Shown here one piece after another: positions 37,097-48,065 of a DNA stretch of 64,000 bases (positions are counted from its first letter, which is position 1; every line of letters starts with the position of its first letter). The notes below the pieces were generated by a model. It ran no database searches and was not told the origin of the DNA. It saw nothing but the letters and a program-made list of their open reading frames with translations. Position numbers and translations under genes: made by a program. Source of the DNA: Collybiopsis luxurians FD-317 M1 (lineage: Eukaryota > Basidiomycota > Agaricomycetes > Agaricales > Omphalotaceae); the NCBI GenBank assembly GCA_000827265.1, contig KN834815.1, positions 240,465-304,464 of the forward strand. The letters are read 5' to 3'.

Positions 37097-39164
37097 TCAA
37101 GAATATGTCAAATCGCGAGCTGCGACATTTGGCCGCGGGGTAATGGAGCATTCAAAAGCCCCCGGATGACTAGGGAAGCCCATATCCTCGTCAGAAAGTC
37201 CATACTTAGAAGCCTGGATAGTTCAGAATCATGCACTAACCTAACCGCATAGGGCGAATACTGAGGCACGTCTCCGGATGTAAGAGGTCCAATGTCAAAA
37301 AGCGCCAGTATCGTCACGGCAGCTATATATAAAGTATCGTCGACGAGCAGACGACCCGGACATATTCTAGGGAAATTTCAATCGTTGAGTCAAATCCACC
37401 TTCTGGTCCCCAGCAAACTTACCTTCTTCCATAACCGAACGCGAATTTCCGTGGATCAGGATTAAGTCGAACGTCTTGCTGTTTGAGATAACGCTCAGGA
37501 AGGAACTGAAACGGAGATGGATATAACTGTGCATCATGCATGATAGCCCTGATTCGAGCTCAGCAGTTCCAGGCAGACGTACGTGGGCTACCACCACTCA
37601 CCAACTGTTTCCTATCAATATCGAGTCCTTCGGAATCCTCCAACCGCGATATTCATCGTCGGTCTCTCCACTATACTTGTGGGGAACCGCAATTGGTCCG
37701 ACTGGATTCCATCTGTAGACTTCTCTTATGATACCTTCGACATATGTCAATTGTGGCCGATCCTCAAACGTCGGAAGGCGCTCAGATCCCACGACGCGAT
37801 CAATCTCTGCTTGCGCTTTGCGTTGTTTGTCTGGATGGACAGACATGGCCAGAATAAAAGATTCTAGTGAGGAAACTGACTGCAATGCGTTAGCGGAATA
37901 TCCTATGTAGACAGAAAATGTGTTTTACCGTGCCTAGACTGGCTAGAAAATGCAGAGAACCAGCGTCAAGCTTCTACTGTCACTTGCGGAAGTCAGCATA
38001 GACCTGCATAAAACAGCGTAGAGATGCGCTTGAAGTTCCATTCGTCTTCCTCACTCTTGATTCTCTGAATCAAACTTGCAGTGAACGAAGATCCAGCGTT
38101 CCCAGCTACCTGGTAATTAACCATTCATGAGTTCATCTGTTCCACAGGCAGAGCGAGGACTTACAATTCGACTCTTCACCTGCTGATAGGGCCAATCCGT
38201 AGCCTCCATCAGTGTTTGCCTGAACTGTTTAGCTTTCTTCTTGAAAGTGACGCCTGTCCACTCGGGGACATAACGTACTGGGTTTCGGTTGCGTGAGGAG
38301 CTGCGATCTCTGAACGAAAGAATAGTGTCGCTCACAGAAAGGGAATATGTCGACTAGAAACGCCCCAGGAATAGTGACCTCGGAAAAATCATGGTCGATC
38401 TGTTTCGCAAATCGGATGTATGGATCGTCGTCGTCCTTGACGGTGTGCCCATGAGATACCTCGAATACCAAACTTGCGACATATCTGTCATTCGCTTTCT
38501 AGATTAGCGGGAAGCCTTTTACTTGACCCGACATGTAAGTTGTCATGCCATACCTTGGGATATGTTCCCGGAACGCGTCCGGTCTTTCCAGAAGTCCCCT
38601 GAGCAGATTTTTGACTTTATTCTCTTGCAACGGGCGCAGTTCCTCGACCCATCGAGGGTTCAACACCTCCGAGAATAGTCGACGAAACTCTGTGACGAGC
38701 GTCATTGGACATCATGATTGCGAAGTCTCCGTAATCGACTCTGAAAGTAAGAATTTGGCTGCCGGCCTCAAAGGACGGAGCTGACAAGTACTTACAGCTC
38801 GTCTGCCATCACCATTTTGACTCGGTCAGAGTATACGGCTCCTCGATGCTCTAGTAGATCAGAAATTGCTTGAGCAGAGTTGAGAATGACGATTGATTGA
38901 CCGAGAGCAGATACGTATACGACATCACCTACAGGAGAATCACTTAGCGGATGAGGAAGAGAGGAAAAAAGACGAGGCACCGAAAACCTTGGTCCATTCA
39001 AAATATGTGAGCCAAGATCGTTCTACAGGTATGCTAAGTGCATTGCCTATGAGAGGAAATCCTCGAGGGCCAGGAGGTAGAGGAAGATGCTGGGCTCTTC
39101 TTCCGAGAAGGAAAAGCAATGCTACGCCTGCGACAGTAAAAGTAAGAATGTGATAGGAAGACAT
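37097..39164 (-). pseudogene. Cytochrome P450 copy 1, frameshifted
   Basis: This is a microsomal-type P450 heme monooxygenase. An N-terminal membrane anchor (MSSYHILTFTVAGVALLFLL) and the proline hinge LPPGPRGFPLIGN are followed by the K-helix ExxR (IIREVYRW) and the heme loop FGYGRRICPG, which is spliced across an intron. Compared with copies 3 and 4, a 2-bp deletion at about 38686 (CGACGAAACTCTG against CGACGGAATTCTCTG, plus strand) shifts the frame after DARHR. The acidic residue of the I-helix is changed: ASLGT instead of ASLDT (GGC for GAC, near 37933). Splicing is otherwise intact and the stop is at 37097. It is probably non-functional unless the deletion is a sequence error. It resembles the CYP64-like O-methylsterigmatocystin-oxidoreductase group. 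Confidence 0.82.
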
Positions 39165-40278
39165 TTCTTTGCAAGAGCTTCTGTAAAACTACGCTAACCT
39201 TTAGTATGGGACAACCTTGCTTGAGTGACCTAATCGAATTCCCGATTTAGTAGGAAGAGCAGAGTCGAGCGGCCACTCACGACAAGCTACATGCTACTTC
39301 TCTGATTGACTGATTGACTGATTGACACTCCCAATGAACTCGAGATATAAATATCTTATGAATATATGAAAATCAGGACAACAGGTTTCTGAATGAAGTA
39401 GCACGCTTCAACCCCCTCTTCCCAACTCGTTCCGCGCCATATACATCCAGCGAGCACTTTTGGTAAACTCACACTTCAATCGTGGGGTAACAGCATCAAG
39501 AATACGCTAAATCACGAGCTGCGATATGTGGTCGAGGGGTGATGGAACATTCAAAAGCCTCCGGATGACTACGAAAATCCATACTCTCGTCAGAAAGTCA
39601 GGAAAAAAAGTCCGGAGAAGCCTGGATAGGTCAGAATCATGCACAAACCTGATCACATAGGGTGTATACTGAGGCACATCTCCAGATGTAAGAGGTCCAA
39701 TGTCAAAAAGCGCTAGTACTGTCACGGCGGCTATGAATAAGGTATCGTCGACGAGCAGACGGCCCGGACATATTCTAAGGAAATCATTGGGTTAACTTTA
39801 CCTTTGGGTCTCAAGCAAACTCACCTTCTCCCATAACCAAATGCGAACTTTCGTGGATCAGGATTAAATCGAACGTCTTCCTGTTCGAGGTAACGCTCCG
39901 GATAGAATTGAAACGGAGATGGATATAACTCTGCATTATGCATGACAGCCCTGATTCGAGCTCAGCAGTTCCAAACAGACGTACGTGGGCTACCACCACT
40001 CACCAACTGTTTCCTATCACTATCGAGTCCTTCGGAATCCTCCAACCGCGATATTCATCATCGGTCTCTCCGCTATACTTGTGAGGAACTGCAATAGGTG
40101 CAACTGGGTTCCATCTGTAGACTTCTTTAATGACACTTTCGACATATGTCAATTGTGGCCGATCCTCGAATGTTGGAAGGCGCTCAGATCCCACGACGCG
40201 ATCAATCTCTGCTTGCGCTTTGCGTTGTTTGTCTGGATGGACAGACATGGCCAGAATAAAAGATTCTAGTGAGGAAAC
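37773..40278. repeat. Unit 1 of a near-perfect 2,402-bp direct tandem duplication
   Basis: 37773-40278 reads the same as 40175-42680 wherever I compared them, and both-strand frames recur at a constant offset of 2,402 bp. The two intervals overlap by 104 bp (40175-40278), which marks the segment shared by all three left P450 copies. Upstream, copies diverge at 37772 (c against t); downstream, copies 2 and 3 diverge at 40279 (t against c). Confidence 0.85.
39165..39495. promoter_or_regulatory. P450 promoter spacer (recurs at 41567-41897)
   Basis: These 331 bp lie between the start of copy 1 and the stop of copy 2 and are repeated unchanged between copies 2 and 3. They carry the self-complementary GATATAAATATC followed by TTATGA, about 180 bp upstream of the start. 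It is also present before copy 3 (near 44146) and, decayed, before copy 4 (near 48004). A short TGATTGAC triplication is at about 39303-39326. Confidence 0.5.
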
Positions 40279-41566
40279 TGACTGCAATGCGTTAGCGGAA
40301 TATCCTATGTAGACAGAAAATGTGTTTTACCGTGCCTAGACTGGCTAGAAAATGCAGAGAACCAGCGTCAAGCTTCTACTGTCACTTGCGGAAGTCAGCA
40401 TAGACCTGCATAAAACAGCGTAGAGATGCGCTTGAAGTTCCATTCGTCTTCCTCACTCTTGATTCTCTGAATCAAACTTGCAGTGAACGAAGATCCAGCG
40501 TTCCCAGCTACCTGGTAATTAACCATTCATGAGTTCATCTGTTCCACAGGCAGAGCGAGGACTTACAATTCGACTCTTCACCTGCTGATAGGGCCAATCC
40601 GTAGCCTCCATCAGTGTTTGCCTGAACTGTTTAGCTTTCTTCTTGAAAGTGACGCCTGTCCACTCGGGGACATAACGTACTGGGTTTCGGTTGCGTGAGG
40701 AGCTGCGATCTCTGAACGAAAGAATAGTGTCGCTCACAGAAAGGGAATATGTCGACTAGAAACGCCCCAGGAATAGTGACCTCGGAAAAATCATGGTCGA
40801 TCTGTTTCGCAAATCGGATGTATGGATCGTCGTCGTCCTTGACGGTGTGCCCATGAGATACCTCGAATACCAAACTTGCGACATATCTGTCATTCGCTTT
40901 CTAGATTAGCGGGAAGCCTTTTACTTGACCCGACATGTAAGTTGTCATGCCATACCTTGGGATATGTTCCCGGAACGCGTCCGGTCTTTCCAGAAGTCCC
41001 CTGAGCAGATTTTTGACTTTATTCTCTTGCAACGGGCGCAGTTCCTCGACCCATCGAGGGTTCAACACCTCCGAGAATAGTCGACGAAACTCTGTGACGA
41101 GCGTCATTGGACATCATGATTGCGAAGTCTCCGTAATCGACTCTGAAAGTAAGAATTTGGCTGCCGGCCTCAAAGGACGGAGCTGACAAGTACTTACAGC
41201 TCGTCTGCCATCACCATTTTGACTCGGTCAGAGTATACGGCTCCTCGATGCTCTAGTAGATCAGAAATTGCTTGAGCAGAGTTGAGAATGACGATTGATT
41301 GACCGAGAGCAGATACGTATACGACATCACCTACAGGAGAATCACTTAGCGGATGAGGAAGAGAGGAAAAAAGACGAGGCACCGAAAACCTTGGTCCATT
41401 CAAAATATGTGAGCCAAGATCGTTCTACAGGTATGCTAAGTGCATTGCCTATGAGAGGAAATCCTCGAGGGCCAGGAGGTAGAGGAAGATGCTGGGCTCT
41501 TCTTCCGAGAAGGAAAAGCAATGCTACGCCTGCGACAGTAAAAGTAAGAATGTGATAGGAAGACAT
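39496..41566 (-). pseudogene. Cytochrome P450 copy 2, chimera of copies 1 and 3
   Basis: The first part, from the start at 41566 through the I-helix exon, is indistinguishable from copy 1. It includes the same 2-bp deletion (at about 41088) and ASLGT. The last part, from the exon at about 40278 to the stop at 39496, is indistinguishable from copy 3: VIKEVYRWNPVAPIAVPHKY instead of IIREVYRWNPVGPIAVPHKY, and the same C-terminus ARDLAYS. The heme loop FGYGRRICPG is present. It is therefore a fusion gene formed inside a 104-bp identical exon segment. The inherited frameshift predicts no functional enzyme. Confidence 0.82.
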
Positions 41567-41897
41567 TTCTTTGCAAGAGCTTCTGTAAAACTACGCTAAC
41601 CTTTAGTATGGGACAACCTTGCTTGAGTGACCTAATCGAATTCCCGATTTAGTAGGAAGAGCAGAGTCGAGCGGCCACTCACGACAAGCTACATGCTACT
41701 TCTCTGATTGACTGATTGACTGATTGACACTCCCAATGAACTCGAGATATAAATATCTTATGAATATATGAAAATCAGGACAACAGGTTTCTGAATGAAG
41801 TAGCACGCTTCAACCCCCTCTTCCCAACTCGTTCCGCGCCATATACATCCAGCGAGCACTTTTGGTAAACTCACACTTCAATCGTGGGGTAACAGCA

Positions 41898-43983
41898 TCA
41901 AGAATACGCTAAATCACGAGCTGCGATATGTGGTCGAGGGGTGATGGAACATTCAAAAGCCTCCGGATGACTACGAAAATCCATACTCTCGTCAGAAAGT
42001 CAGGAAAAAAAGTCCGGAGAAGCCTGGATAGGTCAGAATCATGCACAAACCTGATCACATAGGGTGTATACTGAGGCACATCTCCAGATGTAAGAGGTCC
42101 AATGTCAAAAAGCGCTAGTACTGTCACGGCGGCTATGAATAAGGTATCGTCGACGAGCAGACGGCCCGGACATATTCTAAGGAAATCATTGGGTTAACTT
42201 TACCTTTGGGTCTCAAGCAAACTCACCTTCTCCCATAACCAAATGCGAACTTTCGTGGATCAGGATTAAATCGAACGTCTTCCTGTTCGAGGTAACGCTC
42301 CGGATAGAATTGAAACGGAGATGGATATAACTCTGCATTATGCATGACAGCCCTGATTCGAGCTCAGCAGTTCCAAACAGACGTACGTGGGCTACCACCA
42401 CTCACCAACTGTTTCCTATCACTATCGAGTCCTTCGGAATCCTCCAACCGCGATATTCATCATCGGTCTCTCCGCTATACTTGTGAGGAACTGCAATAGG
42501 TGCAACTGGGTTCCATCTGTAGACTTCTTTAATGACACTTTCGACATATGTCAATTGTGGCCGATCCTCGAATGTTGGAAGGCGCTCAGATCCCACGACG
42601 CGATCAATCTCTGCTTGCGCTTTGCGTTGTTTGTCTGGATGGACAGACATGGCCAGAATAAAAGATTCTAGTGAGGAAACCGACTGGAATGTGTTAGCGG
42701 ATCATTATTTATATTCTACTTAAGTAGGTAGGAAGTGCAAGCTTTACCGTGTCTAGACTGGCTAGAAAATGTAGAGAAATACCGTCAGAACTTCTACGGT
42801 CGCTTGAAAAAGTTGACACAGACCCGCATAGAACATCCCCGAGATGCGCTTGAAGTTCCATTCGTCTTCCTCATTCCTGACTCTTTCAATCAAACTCGCA
42901 GTGAACGAAGGTCCAGCGTTCCCAGCTGCCTGGTAATCAACCGTTCATGGGTCCATCCTGTTCCACAAGCAGAGCGAAGACTTACAATTCGACTCTTCAC
43001 CTGCTGGTAAGGCCAATCCGTAGCCTCTGTCAGTGTTTGCCTGAACCGTCGAGCTTTCTTCTTGAATGTGACTCCTGTCCATTCGGGGATATAACGTACT
43101 GGGTTTCGGTTGCGTGAGGAACTGCGATTTCTGGACGAAAGAATAGCATCGCTCACAGAAAGGGAATAAGTCGACTAGAAACGCCCCGGGAACAGTAAGC
43201 TCGGAAAAATCGCTGTCAATCTGGTGCGCCAATCGGATGTATGGATCGTCGTCGTCCTTGACGGTGTGTCCATGAGATATCTCGAATACCAAGCTTGCGA
43301 TATATCTGTCATTCGATTCTCAGATTTTCAGGACGCCTTTGACGCGACCCGACATGTAAGTTGTCATGCCATACCTTGGGATATGTTCCCGGAACGCGTC
43401 CGGTCTTTCCAGAAGTCCCTTGAGCAGGTTTCTGACTTTATTCTCTTGTAACGGGCGCAGTTCTTCAACCCATCGAGAGTTCAACACCTCCGAGAATAGT
43501 CGACGGAATTCTCTGTGACGAGCGTCGTTGGGCATCATGACCGCGTAGTCTCCGTAACCGACTCTGAAAGTAAAGTTTGGCCGCCGGCCTTAAAGGAGAG
43601 AGCCGACAAGTACTTACAGCTCGCCTGCCATCACCATTTTGACTCGGTCGGAGTATACGGCTCCTCGGTGCTCTAGTAGATCAGAAATTGCTTGAGCAGA
43701 GTTGAGAACGACGATTGATTGACCGAGAGCAGATACGTATACGACATCACCTACAGAAGAATCACTTAGCGGATGAGGAAGAGAGGAAAAAAGACGAGGC
43801 ACCGAAAACCTTGCTCCATTCAAAGTATGTGAGCCAAGATCGTTCTGCAGGTATGCTAAGTGCATTGCCTATGAGAGGAAATCCTCGAGGGCCAGGAGGT
43901 GGAGGAAGACGTTGGGCTCTTCTGAGAAGGAAAAGCAATGCTACGCCTACGACAGTTAAAGTGAGAATGGGATAGGAAGACAT
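41898..43983 (-). CDS. Cytochrome P450 copy 3, apparently intact
   Basis: This is a microsomal monooxygenase of about 500 residues in many exons, all joining in phase. It has the anchor MSSYPILTLTVVGVALLFLL, hinge PPPPGPRGFPLIGN, DVVYVSALGQSIVVLNSAQ, DARHREFRRLFSEVLNSRW, HIPRYIASLVFEISHGHT and the I-helix AASLDT. The K-helix VIKEVYRW, PERYLEQEDVRFNPDP, heme-ligand loop FGYGRRICPG and C-terminus ARDLAYS follow. No frameshift was found. It is CYP64-like by overall pattern; the exact CYP family is not assigned. Substrate unknown. It is the donor of the 3' half of copy 2. Confidence 0.88.
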
Positions 43984-44295
43984 AGACTCTTCGTATGAGC
44001 TTCTGTAGAATAACTCCCAACCTTTAATATGGCTAATTGAATTCCCTGATTAGGAAGAGCAGAATCGAGCGACGACTCATGACAAGCTACATGCTGCTTT
44101 TCTGGTTGACTTTCGCACCGATGAGCTTTCATAGGTGGTCCGGAGATATAAATATCTTATGAGGACAGCAAAACCCCCGGGCCCTCCCTTCCTAATTTGT
44201 ACCATGCCGTACATTGAGAATCGCCTCAAACCGTCAACCATTTTCACTTAGATCTGAATTAGAGCGAAAAATAGGTGGCGGTTCAAAACAATATG
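43984..44295. promoter_or_regulatory. Promoter region of P450 copy 3
   Basis: This contains GGAGATATAAATATCTTATGAGG at about 44140-44162, matching the element before copies 1 and 2. The first 60 bp before the start codon are purine/pyrimidine mixed, with no further motif. Confidence 0.45.
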
Positions 44296-44365
44296 CAAAC
44301 CGCCTGGAAATGACTTTGCCAGGATGCATCCCACACCGTAGCAATATTCTGTGGATTCGTTAGAT

Positions 44366-44380
44366 AATGAACAGACCTGA
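44366..44380. repeat. Left 15-bp target-site duplication of the LINE
   Basis: AATGAACAGACCTGA here equals 45262-45276 immediately after the poly-A run. The pre-insertion sequence corresponds to the GH88 stretch GGACAGACCTGAACAG (48473-48486). Confidence 0.85.
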
Positions 44381-45261
44381 GTCCCATCCAAGAACGTTGA
44401 CTGCCCCTGTGGGGAACAGTTCTAGACCCGCGAACACATCCTTCGCGAATGCCCCCGATATGAGCGGGATAGGTATCTCCTCCGCAAGGTATCCGAAACA
44501 GTCAGCCTAGCTGATATCCTAGGCTCTGAGGAGGGCATAGAGGCCCTCACCTCCTTCACTGAGAAGTCAGGGGCTTTCACCCGCGACGGCACCCCGCGAA
44601 AAGCCCAAAGCGAACCAACCTATACCCCCCGCAGCTTCTGGGAGGATTTAGACGAATACTTCAATTATCAACCTGACGCCGACATCCCCTCCGAAGCAGA
44701 CTGGAGGGACGAGGTAATCGATGAAGATGAGCTCAATGATAATACATAGACACCCACCTAAAACCCCCTGTCGCCCACCCCCATACCCCCTCATAACCAC
44801 AACACCGTTCACAACTCCTCCAATCGGACATTGGTGCGCCGGCTTCGCCGCCGGTAGCGTGGGTTTTGACCTGACCGGTGTGGAGGAGCACCGGGCCTGT
44901 CGCCCAAGCCTCGCAAGAGCTCTAAGCCACAGTGCGGTTACGCCTGCAAAGGGGGCTTGGTTTTGCCCTAATGTCCTCCCCGTTCACTGGGGGGAGAAGT
45001 GAGCGGGTCCACAGTGATCCCTCCTCCCCAGCTTATTTATTTATTTATCTATTCACCAAGGTCCTACAAGACCGAGAGCTCACAGTTACACTACCCCACA
45101 TCTACGTTACACAAGTGCGACCAGTAGCTACAATCACCCCCACGGGCACTCATGCATAGAAAAACCCCCAGCGAACGGAGCACAACTAATCATTATTGCG
45201 GCTCCCCGCTCCTTAGTACATAGTCTTACTTACTTGCGGTAATGAAGAATCCAAAAAAAAA
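44381..45261 (+). mobile_element. 5'-truncated non-LTR retrotransposon (LINE) 3' end
   Basis: The first 370 bp encode the C-terminus of a LINE ORF2: the CCHC-type knuckle CPCGEQF*TREHILRECP, then ERDRYLLRKVSE, GIEALTSFTEKSGAFTRDG and the end DELNDNT (stop at 44747-44749). There is an in-frame TAG at 44423-44425 where Gln is usual, so even the retained part is mutated. About 500 bp of C-rich 3' UTR follow, ending in a run of about ten A after ATCC. The reverse transcriptase and endonuclease domains are absent. A 15-bp target-site duplication flanks it. It is rich in CpG, which argues for fairly recent insertion or lack of methylation-driven decay. Confidence 0.85.
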
Positions 45262-45276
45262 AATGAACAGACCTGA
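45262..45276. repeat. Right 15-bp target-site duplication of the LINE
   Basis: AATGAACAGACCTGA directly follows the poly-A tail and equals 44366-44380, confirming both ends of the insertion. Confidence 0.85.
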
Positions 45277-45715
45277 ACAGACTTAACCATGTTTCAGTTT
45301 GAGAAAGATCAGCTGAGAGGGGAAAAGTAAACCATTCGCAGCGATAGTTACAGCGGGGTCTGCAGGACGAAGATCAAAAGGGCATTGGTATGATGGGTCG
45401 ATGAGCAAGAATTGAGCCGTTTAAAGAAAATCCAGTGGGTTCTGGTATGATTGCACACAAGCAAAGAGTTTAGTAGAACATAGACCAATAAAAAAGGGCA
45501 AATGTTTCCGAGTACAGATTTGAGTCTTGTAAAGCCAGTGGAATTAGTTTTAGGGCTTCAACATGGGACATGGGGATACTTTCAAAACTCTATTGATTTA
45601 TTTATTACACGTTTGTTTCGAAATAAACTTCCCGTCAAGAGGGATCACCTCAGATGGGTTATGCTCAGATTAACAAGCACCGGCACATACCACAAATCTT
45701 TGTAAAGCAATAGGA

Positions 45716-47786
45716 TCAAGAATACACTAGATCACGAGCTGAGACATTTGCTCGCGGGGTAATGGGGCATTCAAAGGCCTCCGGATGACTAGAGAAGCCC
45801 ATACTCTCGTCAGAAAGTCCATACTTAGAAGCCTGGATAGTTCAGAATCATGCTAACCTAATCACATAGGGCGAATACTGAGGCACATCTCCAGATGTAA
45901 GAGGTCCAATGTCAAAAAGCGCCAGTATCGTCACGGCAGCTATGAATATGGTATCGTCGACGAGCAGACGACCCGGACATATTCTAGGGAAATTTCAATC
46001 GCTGCGTCAGATCCACCTTGTGGTCCCCAGCGAACTTACCTTCTTCCATAACCGAACGCAAATTTCCGTGGATCAGGATTAAGTCGAATGTCTTGCTGTT
46101 TGAGATAACGCTCAGGAAGGAACTGAAACGGAGATGGATACAATTCCGCATCATGCATGACAGCCCTGAGCTCCGTTAGCATTTCCAAACAGGCAAACGT
46201 AGGCTACCGCGACTAACCAGGTATTTCCTATCACTATCGAGTCCTTCGGAATCCTCCAACCGCGATATTCATCGTCGGTCTCTCCGCTATACTTGTGGGG
46301 AATCGCAATTGGTCCAACTGGGTTCCATCTGTAGACTTCTCTTATGATACCTTCAACATATGTCAATTGTGACCGATCCTCAAATGTCGGAAGGCGCTCA
46401 GATCCCACGACGCGATCAATCTCTGCTTGCGCTTTGCGTTGTTTGTCTGGATGGACAGACATGGCCAGAATAAAAGATTCTAGCGATGATACTGACTGGA
46501 TTGTGTTAGTGAATCGTCGTCTATTAAGCAACATGAGCATTACCGTGTCTAGACTGCCTAGAAATTTTAGAGAAATGGCGTCAAAACTTTCATTGTCATT
46601 CATAGAAGCCAGCACAGACCCGAATAGAATGCCATGGAGATGCGCTTAAAATTCAACTCGTCTTCCTCACTCCTAGTTCTTTCAATCAAACTTGCAGTGA
46701 ACGAAGATCCGGCGCTCCGAGATGCCTGGTTATCGGCCATCTGTGAGCTTGTTCCGTTCCACAAGCAGGGCGAAGGCTTACAATCCGACTTTTCACCTGT
46801 TGATAGGGCCAATCCGTAGCCTCCATCAGTGTTTTCCTGAACTGTTCAGCTTTCTTCTTGAAGGTAATGCCTGTCCATTTGGGAACATAACGTACTGGTT
46901 TTGAGTCGCGTGAGGAGCCGCGAACTCTGAACGAAAGAATGGTATGGCTCACAGAAAGGGAATATGTCGACTAGAAACGCCCCAGGGATGATGAGCTCGG
47001 AAAAATCGTTGTCTATCTGGTGCGCCAGTCGGATGTAGGGATCGTCGTCGCTCTCGACAGTATGCCCATGAGATATCTCAAATACCAGGCTCGCGATATA
47101 TCTGCCGGTCGACTCCTAGATTAGCGGTGCGACCCAAGATGTGAGTTATCATGCTTTACTTTGGAATGTGCGCCCGGAATGCCTCCGGTCCTTCCAATAT
47201 ACCTTTGAGTAGGTTTTTGACTTTATTCTCTTGCAATGGGCGCAGCTCTTCAACCCAGCGAGGGTTCAACACTTCCGAGAACAATCGACGGAACTCTCGG
47301 TGACGAGCGTCGTTCGGCAGCATGATTGGATACTCTCCATAGCCGACTCTGTGGAAACAGGGATTGACAGTCGCTTCCGAAAGAAAGAGTTAATTAGCAG
47401 AGTACTTACAACTCGCCTAACATTACCATCTTGACTCGGTCAGAGTATACAGCTCCTCGGTGGTCTAGCAAATCCGAAATCGCTTGAGCAGAGTTGAGAA
47501 TGATGATTGATTGACCGAGAGCGGATGCATATACGACATCACCTGCGTAGAAGATAAGAGTCTGAGAATATATATGAAGAATAAAAAAAAAAAATTAAGT
47601 ACCGAAAATCTTGCTCCATTCATGATACGTGAGCCAAGATCGCTCTGCAGGTATGCTAAGTGCATTGCCTATGAATGGAAGTCCTCGGGGTCCAGGGGGT
47701 AGAGGAAGACGCTGAGCTCTTTTTTTGAGAAGGAAAAGCAGCGCTAGACCTGCAACAGCGAAGATTAGAAGATAGTAGGAAGACAT
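45716..47786 (-). CDS. Cytochrome P450 copy 4, apparently intact
   Basis: The most diverged member of the array. It has the anchor MSSYYLLIFAVAGLALLFLL, hinge LPPGPRGLPFIGNALS, DVVYASALGQS, DARHREFRRLFSEVLNPRW, ISHGHTVESDDDPYIRL and an I-helix with the acidic residue kept (SGSLDT). The K-helix IIREVYRWNPVGPIAIPHKY, FGYGRRICPG and C-terminus ARDLVYS follow. Intron positions equal those of the other copies. The first intron contains a long T/A run (about 47580-47600). There is no frameshift at the position broken in copies 1 and 2. It lies next to the GH88 gene in the same orientation; the pair appears to be the ancestral block. Confidence 0.86.
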
Positions 47787-48065
47787 CTCCTTGTAAAGTG
47801 TACGAGGGACCGGAAGCTCGAAAGAGCACCCTTTATGTAATAGGGCCCAAAGTCAACGTTAATCGGATTCCCTGATTGAGAACGTGGAGTACTCGTGAAC
47901 AGGCTGCTTCTCTGATTGACACCTGCAGCAGAAAGCTTTTATAGGCGACAAACGCTTTGTTGAGATGGTAGGTTACTGCCATTACCAGATTGCAATTCGA
48001 GACATGAATATCTTATGGATGCTTCCTACAAGAACAAGTCCCAAGCTTACTACAATACACGAACA

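Larger units (their letters stand above)
44296..45520 (-). pseudogene. Decayed GH88 fragment, split by a LINE insertion
   Basis: 44310-44380 resembles 48371-48485 (for example TTTGCCAGGATGCATCCCA against TCTGCCAGGATGGATCCCA, and GGATTCGTTAGATAA against AGATTCGTCAGGTAA). 45277-45500 resembles 48477-48830 with internal deletions (GCAGCGATAGTTACAGCGG against GCAGCGATAGTTGCAGCGG). These are pieces of the neighbouring glucuronyl hydrolase gene, in the same orientation and in the same place relative to a P450. Only a small part remains, with no open frame. It shows that a P450-GH88 block was once duplicated together. Confidence 0.75.
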
